From assembly GCA_964486455.1 (NCBI GenBank), contig CAZAMP010000068.1:1-18880 (forward strand): a stretch of 18,880 nucleotides of DNA. The letters run 5' to 3'. A model generated the notes under the pieces. That model saw only the letters and a list, made by a program, of their open reading frames with translations, had not been told where the DNA came from and made no database searches. Positions 7,430 through 15,729 of the stretch are shown piece by piece (positions within the stretch are counted from its first letter, which is position 1; each line of letters begins with the position of its first letter). The stretch is from CAZAMP01 sp964486455 (GTDB lineage: Bacteria > Eisenbacteria > RBG-16-71-46 > CAZAMP01). The position numbers and the translations under genes were made by a program.

Positions 7430-8776
7430 ATGAACGCGGCACTGCCGACAAGCACGGGTACTCACAATGCAGTTCGGCGTATGGTGAGCACAATGGTGGC
7501 CGCCGGCATCGTGATGCTCCTGTGTAGCTGTGCGTCCCAGCAACAGCGGCTGATCGACGCGATCTCGCTTGCGGATACGACGAGTGTTCGCTGCGCCCTC
7601 ACGAAAGGAGCAAACATAAACCGGGGGCCTGGTGATTTGGTTGGGGCCGTACCTCCGCTCCACCACGCGATTGCAGCGGGCTCTCCGACAATGGTGCGGT
7701 ACCTGATCAAACATGGGGCTGCTCCCAACACAGTGAACTGGGGAACGTTTCCAGATTGCGGAAGAGGATCCTCGGCGCTGCACTTAGCTGCCTGTCTCGG
7801 AGCTCGCGAGGTGGTCGAGATCCTGATCGCCAACGGCGCTCGTGTCAACGCCACTGATCGCTCCTTCGAATCACCGCTCATGAAGGCAATCACCGCAGGC
7901 CACGCAGACGTGGCCAGCATTCTGTTGGCACATGGTGCGAATGTGAATGAGAAATCCGAACGCGGTTGGACACCACTTTTCTACGCCGCGGACAACGAGG
8001 ATATCGAACTCATGAGAATGCTCGTGCACCACGGTGCGAGTATCCATCGGAAGAGCGACGAAGGGTTTGATGTGGCAGCGTTTTGCGAGAATCGAGGGCG
8101 CGCAGATCTCGCTGCTGAGCTGCTGGAAACCGCAGAGGCAGTGGAGTTGGAACGAGCGTGGACAGAGGATTCGATCGAGGCCTATCAGTCTTACATCGAC
8201 CACTTCCCGGCCGGGCGAGGGTCTGCAGAGGCTGATGTACGGCTAGCCGAGTTTCTTGAGCAACGCGAAGCCCTACTGAACGCGCTCAATGAGTCCCTCG
8301 GCGAGGTTCCTTGGGGACTTCCTATGAGGGTGTGCAAAGATTCCCCTGAAGGACTGGTCGCGGATGTTGAGAAGTATCCGGCGTGGGCATACATCAGGTT
8401 CAACCACTCGATTAACAGCGGCACCTACTATGGTGGCAAGGGAAAGACGGTACTTGAAGCCGCGCGACTGACGACGATGGCGGTCTTCAATTCCATCAGG
8501 TCCAACTGCAGGAAAGCTTCCCTCGAATACGGAAGGGCTCATGAAGATCGGCACTCCCAAGAGGAGTATGGTCTCATGCCGCAAAGCGGTACGATCGTGG
8601 TGACGCTTCACCTCAAAGACTGGAAAGGATTCAAAGAGGGCACTGAATACCATCCTCTGTACTCAGTTGCGCTTGACATTCCGTCCTGGCGAGCGAGTGG
8701 ATACACATCAGAATATGAGACTCTTTGGACCGTCCAACTCAACAACACGTCCCGTTATCGCCTCCACCAATTCTAG
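7430..8776 (+). CDS. Ankyrin-repeat lipoprotein
   Basis: This 448-residue protein is probably lipid-anchored. It has a basic N-region (VRR), a hydrophobic core and a lipobox-like LCSC ending at Cys34. About five ankyrin repeats follow (residues roughly 41-235), each with the usual pattern such as TPLFYAADNEDIELMRMLVHHGA and a Gly-Ala-x-Val/Ile-Asn turn. These mediate protein-protein contacts. Next comes a short TPR-like segment (EAYQSYIDHFPAGRGSAEAD) and then about 180 C-terminal residues with no domain I recognise. A GAGGAT Shine-Dalgarno-like site (7421-7426) precedes ATG 7430, so I keep this start; Met18 would give a more compact signal peptide. Location is periplasm-facing inner or outer membrane. 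The partner is unknown, and no catalase or other common ankyrin partner is adjacent. Confidence 0.85.
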   Translation: MNAALPTSTGTHNAVRRMVSTMVAAGIVMLLCSCASQQQRLIDAISLADTTSVRCALTKGANINRGPGDLVGAVPPLHHAIAAGSPTMVRYLIKHGAAPNTVNWGTFPDCGRGSSALHLAACLGAREVVEILIANGARVNATDRSFESPLMKAITAGHADVASILLAHGANVNEKSERGWTPLFYAADNEDIELMRMLVHHGASIHRKSDEGFDVAAFCENRGRADLAAELLETAEAVELERAWTEDSIEAYQSYIDHFPAGRGSAEADVRLAEFLEQREALLNALNESLGEVPWGLPMRVCKDSPEGLVADVEKYPAWAYIRFNHSINSGTYYGGKGKTVLEAARLTTMAVFNSIRSNCRKASLEYGRAHEDRHSQEEYGLMPQSGTIVVTLHLKDWKGFKEGTEYHPLYSVALDIPSWRASGYTSEYETLWTVQLNNTSRYRLHQF

Positions 8777-8826
8777 CGTAGCTCTCCTCCTCTTCTGAGC
8801 GCGGGTGGACACTCCGTCCATGGCGA

Positions 8827-8840
8827 GCAGGTCGACCTGC
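8827..8840. repeat. 14-bp perfect palindrome between convergent genes
   Basis: GCAGGTCGACCTGC is its own reverse complement and has no loop. It lies in the 181-bp space between the convergent ankyrin and YhaN-like genes. Two short stems flank it (TGGAC/GTCCA at 8806-8820 and CTGCC/GGCAG at 8896-8911). No U-run follows any of them, so they are not classic rho-independent terminators. This could be a protein-binding site, or chance in GC-rich DNA. Confidence 0.35.
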
Positions 8841-8957
8841 ATTGCCTGCACGCCGGAATCCGAGGCATCTTTGGTCAGGCCACGCGAGCAACCGTCTGCC
8901 CGGCAAGGCAGTTGACGAGGACATGGGATGAGTTGAGTTCCGAGGCAGAAGATCCGG

Positions 8958-11438
8958 CTACGAGCGACTGTCGGCTGTCAAACCCCCAAGCCGCGAGACC
9001 TTCGCGCCCGGCGCGCTCTCGAGCAGACTCGCGATGTGAGAATGGCAGGTGAAGTAGAGGACTTGATGCGTTTCCGCGAGGTCCGAGATCGCTTCGACGG
9101 CCTTGGCCGCGCGCGGCGCGTCGAAGTTCACGAGCACATCGTCCATGACCACCGGAAGCCGCGGACGATCCTCCTGCACGCACTGAACCGCCGCGAAGCG
9201 GAGCGCAAGGTAAAGCTGCTCGGTAGTCCCGCGGCTCAACGTTTCGGGCCGGAGTTCCTCACCGTTCGCGCGAACACAGATCAGTGACCCGACTCCACCT
9301 TCCACAGGCCGCATCACCCGCTCGAACGCACCGTCGGTGATCATGCGGAAGGTGTCGCTCGCGCGCCGCATGACCGCCGGCTGATGGACCTCCTGGAAGT
9401 GCTTCGTCGCCTCGTCGACGAGCCACTTCGCGGCGGCGGCGGCGGACCACTCCTGCGCGAGCTGACGGACCTCAGAGACAATGCCCTCTTCCTCACGCCG
9501 GAGCCGTGCGAGTTCGTCGCTGGCGCGAAGCTCCTCGATCCGGCGCCCCAACTTCCCATCCTCTCGCAGGAGCTCGCTGCGTTCGGCCGTCAGGGCTGTC
9601 TCCTCTTCTTCGATCGACTCGTATTCGGCGTCGATGTCGTCGTTCGGTGAGTCGGCCGATGAGTGCGTAGGTGAGTCGGTGGCCGGTTGAGGTCGGGCCG
9701 CACGCGCAGCGACGAGCGCCGTGGCTACCCCGTCTATTTCCTGTTGACGCTCGACGATCTCTTTGTCGAGCTTGTCGGCGCTTTCACCCGCAGCCCGCGT
9801 GCGAACGAGCTCTTCGGCAAGGCGGCCCGGAAGCGCGATCAGATCCTTGGACGACTGGGGAACCTCCCGCCCCACGGCTGCGGCCAATGCCCGGACCTCC
9901 GCCTCGTAGATCTTGATCTCCTTGCGCGCCTTTTCCTGCCGCTGGCTGAGATCGGTCCGCTCCTCGAGCGTTTGCTTGAGGCCGCCGGCCCTCCGAATGA
10001 TCTCCTGCGCGGGATCGGGTTCGAGGTTTTCGGGTAGATCGTGTTCACCGAGCCATCCCATCCAGCGCCGGTTCAGCCCGGCGTACTGCGTCTGGCTTTC
10101 CTCGACGCGCGTCTCCGCCACCTGTAGGCGGCGCTCGGCGGTGTGAAGGTCCTTGCCGCCCGCCGCGCGGCGGAGCAGTAGAAGCAGGATCACCCCGATG
10201 AGAACCAGGACACCGACCACGATCAGGCCCGTCTGCCAGTCCCGCTGCAGAAAGCCGGCCACCCCGCCGACCGGAAACGCCACAATGAGGAGCACTCGGG
10301 CCACGATGCCGACGATCCGCATCCACGACGCGCCGCTGGTTTGCATGCCGTCCAGGCGCGCCTGCTCTTCCCGTCGTGCCGACTGCGCGCGATCGACATC
10401 CTGGGACACCTCTTCGAACTCCGCCTCGAACTCCCGCGCCGTCTCCTCGAGCGCCTCAGGATCTTCGAGCGCCCGTAGGCGCTTCTCGTTCCACTCGTCC
10501 CCGAGCTTCTGCATCCCCCGCGCGAGCTTCTCGTCGTGCCGCGCGAGTTGCTCGGCGAACTGCTCCGACTCCTTCTGGAGGTGGAGCATGTCGGGGCCGC
10601 TCTCGTCGAGCTCCTCGATCCGCGCCGAGGCATCCATAAGGCGCTCGTCGATCGACACATCCTTGCGGCGCCGAATCGTCTCGTCGCGCGCCTTCCGCGC
10701 GTCGCGGACCGCCTCGACGGCCTTGCGGAGCGCCCGCAGGTCGCCGAGCGTCTCGTCGAGCCGGCCGATCCGCTCGCTGAGCTTCCCTTGCTCGGCCACG
10801 AGACCGTGGATCCTTCCCGCGTTCGCGCGTAGCTCACGGGTCCCCTCACGAACGACCTCGAGCTTCGCCAGGAGGCCGTCGATTTCCCCCTTCTTCCTCA
10901 CCGTCAGGAGCTTCTGCATCCGCGCGTCGAGATCGTCGCGTGTCTGCTTGAGGCGCGCGGGGTCCTGGCGGGAGGAGGCACCGAACAGGGAGTCCTCCAC
11001 GGATTCCAGCTTGTCCTTGTTGGCCAGCTCATTGAGACCGAACGCGTGCACCCGAGAGAAGTAGTCGCGGGTCACGCCACCGAGGATCTCCTCCAGGAAC
11101 TCCTCGCCGGCCTCTTCGCCGTTGCCACGCCGAATGGCCAGGGCACCGGAGGTTCGCTGGGCGTGCTGGCGACGTTCCATGCGGATTTCCTCGCCGCCGG
11201 GCGCGATGATGTCGGCCCAGCCTCCGTACGGGCCGCCACCCATCGGCTCCCGCCGTTCGCGCCGGTTCTCGTCGCCCCGGCGGCTCGCGAAACCGTAGAA
11301 AAGCGCGCGCACGAAGTCGCGAACAGTGCTCTTGCCCGCTTCGTTGGGCCCGATGATGAGATTGAGCCCATCGGAGAGCGTGATCGTGACGTCCCGGAGG
11401 TTTCCGAAACCATCGATATGGAGCCTTCGGAGTCTCAT
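8958..11438 (-). CDS. YhaN/SbcC-like SMC-type ATPase with membrane hairpin
   Basis: This is an 826-residue ABC/SMC-type ATPase, the likely partner of the nuclease encoded just upstream in a DNA-repair or double-strand-end processing complex. The N-terminal half-domain carries Walker A GPNEAGKST (30-38) and a YFSRVHAFGLNEL region seen in YhaN proteins. Long Glu/Arg/Leu-rich coiled coil spans about 160-370 and 425-670. At the tip, two transmembrane helices (about 373-397 and 404-422) form a hairpin. The C-terminal half has the ABC signature LSRGTTEQLYLALRFA (about 734) and Walker B VVMDDVLVNFD (Asp766/767), then the H-loop-like FTCHSH. Length and hairpin match Bacillus YhaN-type proteins (PF13514) better than SbcC, which lacks membrane helices. 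Its ATG overlaps the upstream gene's stop (ATGA), so expression is coupled. Confidence 0.9.
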   Translation of the reverse strand: MRLRRLHIDGFGNLRDVTITLSDGLNLIIGPNEAGKSTVRDFVRALFYGFASRRGDENRRERREPMGGGPYGGWADIIAPGGEEIRMERRQHAQRTSGALAIRRGNGEEAGEEFLEEILGGVTRDYFSRVHAFGLNELANKDKLESVEDSLFGASSRQDPARLKQTRDDLDARMQKLLTVRKKGEIDGLLAKLEVVREGTRELRANAGRIHGLVAEQGKLSERIGRLDETLGDLRALRKAVEAVRDARKARDETIRRRKDVSIDERLMDASARIEELDESGPDMLHLQKESEQFAEQLARHDEKLARGMQKLGDEWNEKRLRALEDPEALEETAREFEAEFEEVSQDVDRAQSARREEQARLDGMQTSGASWMRIVGIVARVLLIVAFPVGGVAGFLQRDWQTGLIVVGVLVLIGVILLLLLRRAAGGKDLHTAERRLQVAETRVEESQTQYAGLNRRWMGWLGEHDLPENLEPDPAQEIIRRAGGLKQTLEERTDLSQRQEKARKEIKIYEAEVRALAAAVGREVPQSSKDLIALPGRLAEELVRTRAAGESADKLDKEIVERQQEIDGVATALVAARAARPQPATDSPTHSSADSPNDDIDAEYESIEEEETALTAERSELLREDGKLGRRIEELRASDELARLRREEEGIVSEVRQLAQEWSAAAAAKWLVDEATKHFQEVHQPAVMRRASDTFRMITDGAFERVMRPVEGGVGSLICVRANGEELRPETLSRGTTEQLYLALRFAAVQCVQEDRPRLPVVMDDVLVNFDAPRAAKAVEAISDLAETHQVLYFTCHSHIASLLESAPGAKVSRLGGLTADSRS

Positions 11439-12691
11439 TCGTTCTCCCGGCTCAAGAGATCGATCCCGAGCATCTCGGCCCGCTCGATAAGTGCGGAGAG
11501 CTCCTGTTCGGAGAGATCGAGTGTCAGACCGGCCGCCGCGACGCGCTCGTCAACCGTACCCAGCGCGGCCCGGAGCGCGCGACGCTCGTCGCCTTCTTTT
11601 CGTGCGGCCTCGGCGATCCGAACGAACTCGCCGAGGAGCGACGGCTCCGCCGTGAGCGCTTCGATGTCCACCGGCGGACCGGTTCGGACGGTCTCCGATT
11701 CAATGAGCACAAACCGCTCCCCGCCGCTGAGATCGCGCTCGATATCACTCAGATAGCCGCGCACGACGCCGGGCCGCGCGATCCGACGGTGTACGGTCCC
11801 GCGGCCGCGGATCGTCAGGCGGATGATGAGCGATCGGCTGCCGGCCGACTCTTGGCAGCGCACGACCGAATCGTGAATGCGACGCGTCAGCGTCCGTTCG
11901 TCCTCGACCCCATCGATCGACACATCGAGACTCTCCCAGCGCACCACGTCCGTCTCGATGAACCGAAAGCTTGGGTGGCCATCCTCGACGTCCACGAGCA
12001 CGGCGCCGCGCGGACCCGTTTCCCGGGGATTTCGCCCCTGGCTGTTTCCGGGATAGACGATCGCCGGACCGTGCTCCCGGATCACCTCGCGGGCGTGGAT
12101 GTGGCCAAGCGCCCAGTAGTCCATCTTGCCGGAGATGAGATCGTCGGCGCTGCACGGCGCGTACGGCTCATGGCCGGGCCGCCCACCGACGTTGGCATGG
12201 AGAAGCCCGACGGCGAACGGTGTCTCCGCGTCGCGGCGGATCGTTCGGGCCAGGTTCTCGGTCACGGAAGCGATGGGGTAGCTCACCCCGAATACGCGCG
12301 CGATCTCGCGACCATCGCGCTCCACCGGCACGGAGCCGGCTTCCACACCGAAGACGTGAACGAGGTCCGGCATGGGCGCGGACCCGGCGCTTTCGAGCGG
12401 ATCGTGGTTGCCGTGGACGACGAACGACCGGATCCCCGCCTCAGACAGGGCGGCGAGTCCCTCGTGAAACGCCCGCTCGGCACGGAGACTTCTCTCCGCG
12501 GCGTCGAACGAGTCGCCGGCCACGAGCAAAAAGTCCGCCTTCTCCTCGATACAGAGCGCAATGACGCGATCGAAAGCCTCGAACGTGGCGTTGATCAGGA
12601 TTTCGGCCACATGAGGGTCGCGCCGCGCGATGCCTCGAAAGGGGCTATCGAGGTGAAGATCGGCAACGTGTACGAACCGAAACCGTGACAT
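11435..12691 (-). CDS. YhaO/SbcD-like metallophosphoesterase (DNA exonuclease)
   Basis: This 418-residue calcineurin-like phosphoesterase of the Mre11/SbcD/YhaO group is expected to cleave DNA ends together with the ATPase encoded next. All metal-binding motifs are present: DLH (Asp11, His13), GDSFD (Gly59-Asp63), GNHD (Asn95, His96), LLHAN (His165) and GHIH (His197, His199). The C-terminal 200 residues form the capping and partner-contact region. The chosen start (MSRFRFVHVADLH) has an AGAGGA Shine-Dalgarno site 6 nt before it; an in-frame ATG 24 codons further up would add unrelated residues and cross the promoter. It is the first gene of a two-gene operon; its stop overlaps the next start by 4 bp. 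The enzymatic specificity (exo or endo, 3' or 5') is not known. Confidence 0.92.
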   Translation of the reverse strand: MSRFRFVHVADLHLDSPFRGIARRDPHVAEILINATFEAFDRVIALCIEEKADFLLVAGDSFDAAERSLRAERAFHEGLAALSEAGIRSFVVHGNHDPLESAGSAPMPDLVHVFGVEAGSVPVERDGREIARVFGVSYPIASVTENLARTIRRDAETPFAVGLLHANVGGRPGHEPYAPCSADDLISGKMDYWALGHIHAREVIREHGPAIVYPGNSQGRNPRETGPRGAVLVDVEDGHPSFRFIETDVVRWESLDVSIDGVEDERTLTRRIHDSVVRCQESAGSRSLIIRLTIRGRGTVHRRIARPGVVRGYLSDIERDLSGGERFVLIESETVRTGPPVDIEALTAEPSLLGEFVRIAEAARKEGDERRALRAALGTVDERVAAAGLTLDLSEQELSALIERAEMLGIDLLSRENE

Positions 12692-12697
12692 CGTCGA

Positions 12698-12703
12698 TCC
12701 TCT
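12698..12703 (-). promoter_or_regulatory. Shine-Dalgarno site fixing the nuclease start
   Basis: On the minus strand AGAGGA lies 6 nt before ATG 12691. This supports the short form of the nuclease, which begins four residues before the first beta-strand (VHVADLH). Confidence 0.65.
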
Positions 12704-12751
12704 GGTGAGGGCGGTGTGGGAAAACCACGGTGCCCGCATTCGCAGTGCGAG

Positions 12752-12781
12752 ATAATAGGCCAATGGGGGACCGCTTTACAA
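12752..12781 (-). promoter_or_regulatory. Putative sigma-70 promoter for the nuclease/ATPase operon
   Basis: Read on the minus strand, the -35 box is TTGTAA (12776-12781, 4 of 6 consensus) and the -10 box is TATTAT (12752-12757, 5 of 6), with an 18-nt spacer. Transcription would start near 12745, leaving a leader of about 50 nt containing the AGAGGA ribosome site. It overlaps the opposite promoter. Confidence 0.4.
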
Positions 12782-12804
12782 CTTCCGGCTCCCACTGCTA
12801 TCGT
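12775..12804 (+). promoter_or_regulatory. Putative extended -10 promoter for the sulfatase cluster
   Basis: The -35 box is TTTACA (12775-12780, 5 of 6 consensus). After an 18-nt spacer comes TATCGT (12799-12804), preceded by TG at 12796-12797, an extended -10. The leader to ATG 12843 would be about 30 nt and contains AGGAG (12834-12838). The -35 overlaps that of the divergent promoter, so the two units may compete for polymerase. Confidence 0.38.
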
Positions 12805-12842
12805 TTTCACTTCCGTAACGTATTGACACACACAGGAGACGT

Positions 12843-14738
12843 ATGTTGGCCCGATTCAGAGGTTTGGCCGCCCCCATCGTCGCCGGCCTGATCGCGGCCT
12901 GGACCGCCGCGCTCGCGGTGACCCTCCAGACCACCATCGCGCACGACTACCTGTCGAAGGGACTCCTGCGATCGGTCGTCTATGTCATGGAAAAGGAACT
13001 CGCGCGGTTCCTCCCGCCGGTGCTGGGCCTTTTCGTCATCCTGGCGCTGATCGCCTGGTTCTGGGATCGGATCGGGCACGTGGGGATCCGGCTGTTCGTG
13101 GCGCTGTTGGGAATGTCGGCCGGCCTGACGTTCTTCCTTCGGGTTGGGTATCTCAACAACCGCTTTCGCTTCAGCCACTACTGGAGATACCTGAAGCGCG
13201 AGGTCGCGGGGATCGAGATCCCGGAGGCGCTCGTCCGCTGGGATGTCTGGCGGACTAACCTGCTCATCACCCTCGGCGCCGTGGTGATCGGTATCGTGAT
13301 CTGGCTCGTCCTGCGGAAGATCCTCGTGGGACGGAGCCGAGACGGTCGGGGGCGCTGGCGCGCGCTGGGACATCCGGTCTGGATCGCCGTCGCCATCCTT
13401 CTGGTGCTTCTTCCATCAATCGGCGCCCCGGCGCTTCGCGCGGGTCTCGGGGAGGCGCCCAACTTCATCCTGATTTCGCTCGACACGCTTCGCGCCGATC
13501 ACCTGGGCGTGTACGGGTATGAACGGAGCACATCACCATCGCTGGACTCGCTCGCCGCGGAGAGCATCCTCTTCGAGTGGCCGATCAGTCAGGCGCCCAC
13601 AACGCCGATCTCGCACATTTCCATCTTCACGTCGCTCTATCCGACCGTGCACGGCGTGACCGGCGAGGCAAACCGGCTCGCGGCCTGGCGGCTCACGCTC
13701 ACCGAATATCTGCGCGAAGCCGGCTATCGGACCGAAGCCTACGTGGACGGCGGTTTCATGCGGGGGTGGTACGGGTACGCTCAGGGCTTCGAGAAGTACG
13801 ACGATCCCGCCCGGGGCATCGCGCGTGTGGTCGAGGATGGATTTGCCACGCTGGACGGAGGGCTCGCCGACAGCCCGTTTTTCCTGTTCCTTCATTGCTA
13901 TGACATCCACAGCCCATACGACTCACCGGCCCCGTACGGCGGCATGTTCGTCGATCCCGCCTACGACGGCGATTTCAATCCGACGAGCGCCGTGCTCGAG
14001 CGGATCCGCCGGACGGTATGGGATCACCCGGACCTGGGCCACGGCATGACACCTGAGGATATCGACTTCATGATCGCCCGCTACGACGGCGGCATTCGCT
14101 ACACGGACCACTGGATGGGCGTGCTCTTCCGCGGTCTCGCCGATCGCGGGCTCCTGGAGAACACGTGGATCATCATCACATCCGACCACGGTGAGGAGAT
14201 GACCGAGCACGGCTCGGTGATGCATGAAACGCTCTATCACACGGTAACGCGCGTGCCGCTCATCATGCGCCCACCCGGACCCAGCAGCCCGGGAACGCGG
14301 ATTGGAGAGATCGTCGAGCTCATCGACATCATGCCGACGGTCCTGGATCTCGCCGGCGTCTCCGCGGTGGATGAGATGCAGGGGCAAAGCCTCATCGCGC
14401 TCATGAATGGCGGCGATCCGGAGTGGAAGAATAGGGCATTCAGCGAGTTTCATCGCACGGGCACTCCGCGCGCGACGACGACGCCGTCGCTGCATGTTCT
14501 CTTCTCGTTGGCCCGAGGTGATCTCGAGGCTTACGCGTACAAGACGGATCTCCTCGAACAGGTGGGGCTTCAGCGGGATTCAACGCGCGCCGACGAGGTC
14601 CAGGTCGCGTTCGATTCGCTCTGGAGCTGGCACACGGGGCAAGCGAAGACCGCCCAAACTCAACGTCCGGGGACCGAAACCGTCATCATCGACGCCGAGG
14701 CCGAGGAAGAGCTCCGGGCGCTCGGTTACATCCAATGA
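12843..14738 (+). CDS. Membrane-anchored sulfatase-fold (alkaline phosphatase superfamily) protein
   Basis: This 631-residue protein has an N-terminal membrane part (hydrophobic segments about 8-30, 57-75, 80-100, 138-158 and 178-197) followed by a sulfatase-fold domain facing outward. Metal ligands are visible: Asp214 in FILISLDTLRADH, the HCYDIHSPYD loop, and TSDHGEEMTEHG. The catalytic position normally held by Cys or Ser (CxPSR) is Thr254 in the sequence T-P-I-S-H, so formylglycine cannot form; this resembles Thr-nucleophile phospho-transferases (EptA/LtaS-like) and related phosphodiesterases. The C-terminus ends LRALGYIQ, a tail also found in the second sulfatase-fold protein here. AGGAG lies 4 nt before the ATG. 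The stop overlaps the radical SAM start (ATGA). A role in modifying or cleaving an envelope lipid or polysaccharide is inference; the substrate is unknown. Confidence 0.88.
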   Translation: MLARFRGLAAPIVAGLIAAWTAALAVTLQTTIAHDYLSKGLLRSVVYVMEKELARFLPPVLGLFVILALIAWFWDRIGHVGIRLFVALLGMSAGLTFFLRVGYLNNRFRFSHYWRYLKREVAGIEIPEALVRWDVWRTNLLITLGAVVIGIVIWLVLRKILVGRSRDGRGRWRALGHPVWIAVAILLVLLPSIGAPALRAGLGEAPNFILISLDTLRADHLGVYGYERSTSPSLDSLAAESILFEWPISQAPTTPISHISIFTSLYPTVHGVTGEANRLAAWRLTLTEYLREAGYRTEAYVDGGFMRGWYGYAQGFEKYDDPARGIARVVEDGFATLDGGLADSPFFLFLHCYDIHSPYDSPAPYGGMFVDPAYDGDFNPTSAVLERIRRTVWDHPDLGHGMTPEDIDFMIARYDGGIRYTDHWMGVLFRGLADRGLLENTWIIITSDHGEEMTEHGSVMHETLYHTVTRVPLIMRPPGPSSPGTRIGEIVELIDIMPTVLDLAGVSAVDEMQGQSLIALMNGGDPEWKNRAFSEFHRTGTPRATTTPSLHVLFSLARGDLEAYAYKTDLLEQVGLQRDSTRADEVQVAFDSLWSWHTGQAKTAQTQRPGTETVIIDAEAEEELRALGYIQ

Positions 14739-15661
14739 GCGCGTTCGACTTCGAACCGGCCTACCTCTCACTCGATGCCGAGAAGCTCGATGCACGTGTC
14801 GCGCGCGCCCACGAGCTTCTGAAAGAGTGCACCGCCTGCCCGCGCGACTGCCATGCCGATCGCACGAAAGAGGAGCATTGCTCCTGCCACGTCGGCCGCC
14901 ACGCCATCGTGAGCTCTTACTCGCCCCATCATGGCGAGGAGGCGCCGCTACGCGGAACGCGCGGATCGGGGACGATCTTCTTCGGGCTCTGCAACCTGCG
15001 CTGCGTGTTTTGCCAGAACGCAGACATCAGTCACCCCGCGCGCGGCGAACCCGCCGGCCGGCCGGTGACCGCCGATGAGCTCGCGTCGATCATGCTCATG
15101 CTCCAGCAGGCCGGATGCCACAACATCAACTGGGTCACACCGGAGCACGTGACCCCGCAAATCCTGGAGGCGCTTCCCGCCGCGATCGCGGGTGGCCTCA
15201 GGCTCCCGATCGTCTACAACACGAGCGCCTACGACGCACTGGAATCGATCCAGCTGCTCGACGGGATCGTCGATATCTACATGCCCGATTTCAAGTTCTG
15301 GTCGCCGGAGCGCGCGAGGACCTACCTGAAGGCAGCGGACTATCCGGAACGAGCGAGAGAGAGCATTCTGGAGATGCACCGACAGGTCGGTGATCTGGAT
15401 CTCGACGCGACCGGCATCGCTCGGCGCGGCGTCCTCCTCCGGCATCTCGTCATGCCGAACCATGGTGATGATACGCGGGCCATACCCAGGTGGATCGCGG
15501 AGGAGCTTTCGGTCGACACAACCATCAACATCATGGATCAGTATCGGCCTGTTCACAAAGCGCACGCGCACGAGGAGATCAACCGCTGCCCCGAGCCGAG
15601 CGAGATCGAGGACGCTTTCGCGTATGCGAGAAGCGTGGGCTTGACCCGCTTCGCGACGTAA
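14735..15661 (+). CDS. PflX-like radical SAM protein (COG1313)
   Basis: This is a 308-residue radical SAM enzyme with the cluster motif C86-N-L-R-C90-V-F-C93. It is preceded by a Cys-rich N-terminus (C32, C35, C39, C49, C51) shaped like the CxxCPRxC...C head of PflX/COG1313 proteins, which resemble pyruvate-formate-lyase activating enzymes. Other family signs are FGLCNLRCVFCQN, NINWVTPEHVTPQI, DIYMPDFKFW and LLRHLVMPNH. It lacks the seven-Cys SPASM region of anaerobic sulfatase maturases, so it is not an obvious formylglycine-generating enzyme despite its neighbours. The start overlaps the stop of the sulfatase-fold gene (ATGA), so it is translationally coupled to it. The reaction is unknown, as for most of this family. 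The next gene begins 68 bp downstream. Confidence 0.9.
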   Translation: MSAFDFEPAYLSLDAEKLDARVARAHELLKECTACPRDCHADRTKEEHCSCHVGRHAIVSSYSPHHGEEAPLRGTRGSGTIFFGLCNLRCVFCQNADISHPARGEPAGRPVTADELASIMLMLQQAGCHNINWVTPEHVTPQILEALPAAIAGGLRLPIVYNTSAYDALESIQLLDGIVDIYMPDFKFWSPERARTYLKAADYPERARESILEMHRQVGDLDLDATGIARRGVLLRHLVMPNHGDDTRAIPRWIAEELSVDTTINIMDQYRPVHKAHAHEEINRCPEPSEIEDAFAYARSVGLTRFAT

Positions 15662-15729
15662 TCGTGACATGATCGTCGCCATTCAAGTCGGCGGTTCAGG
15701 GTATTCGGGATGCATGCTATTCTCCGCCG

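Noticed and set aside
10153..11756. Plus-strand open frames opposite the YhaN-like ATPase (10153-11064 and 11046-11756)
   Set aside because: Ser/Arg repeats arise from reading Glu/Arg/Leu coiled-coil codons backwards; they are shadows of the real gene.
12823..12828. Perfect TTGACA hexamer upstream of the first sulfatase-fold gene
   Set aside because: A -10 at the right spacing would fall inside the coding sequence, after the ATG. The hexamer lies next to the ribosome site.
14735..15661. Radical SAM gene as an anaerobic sulfatase maturase
   Set aside because: No SPASM Cys pattern is visible, the N-terminal Cys set matches PflX-like proteins, and neighbouring sulfatase-fold proteins lack the Cys or Ser substrate residue.
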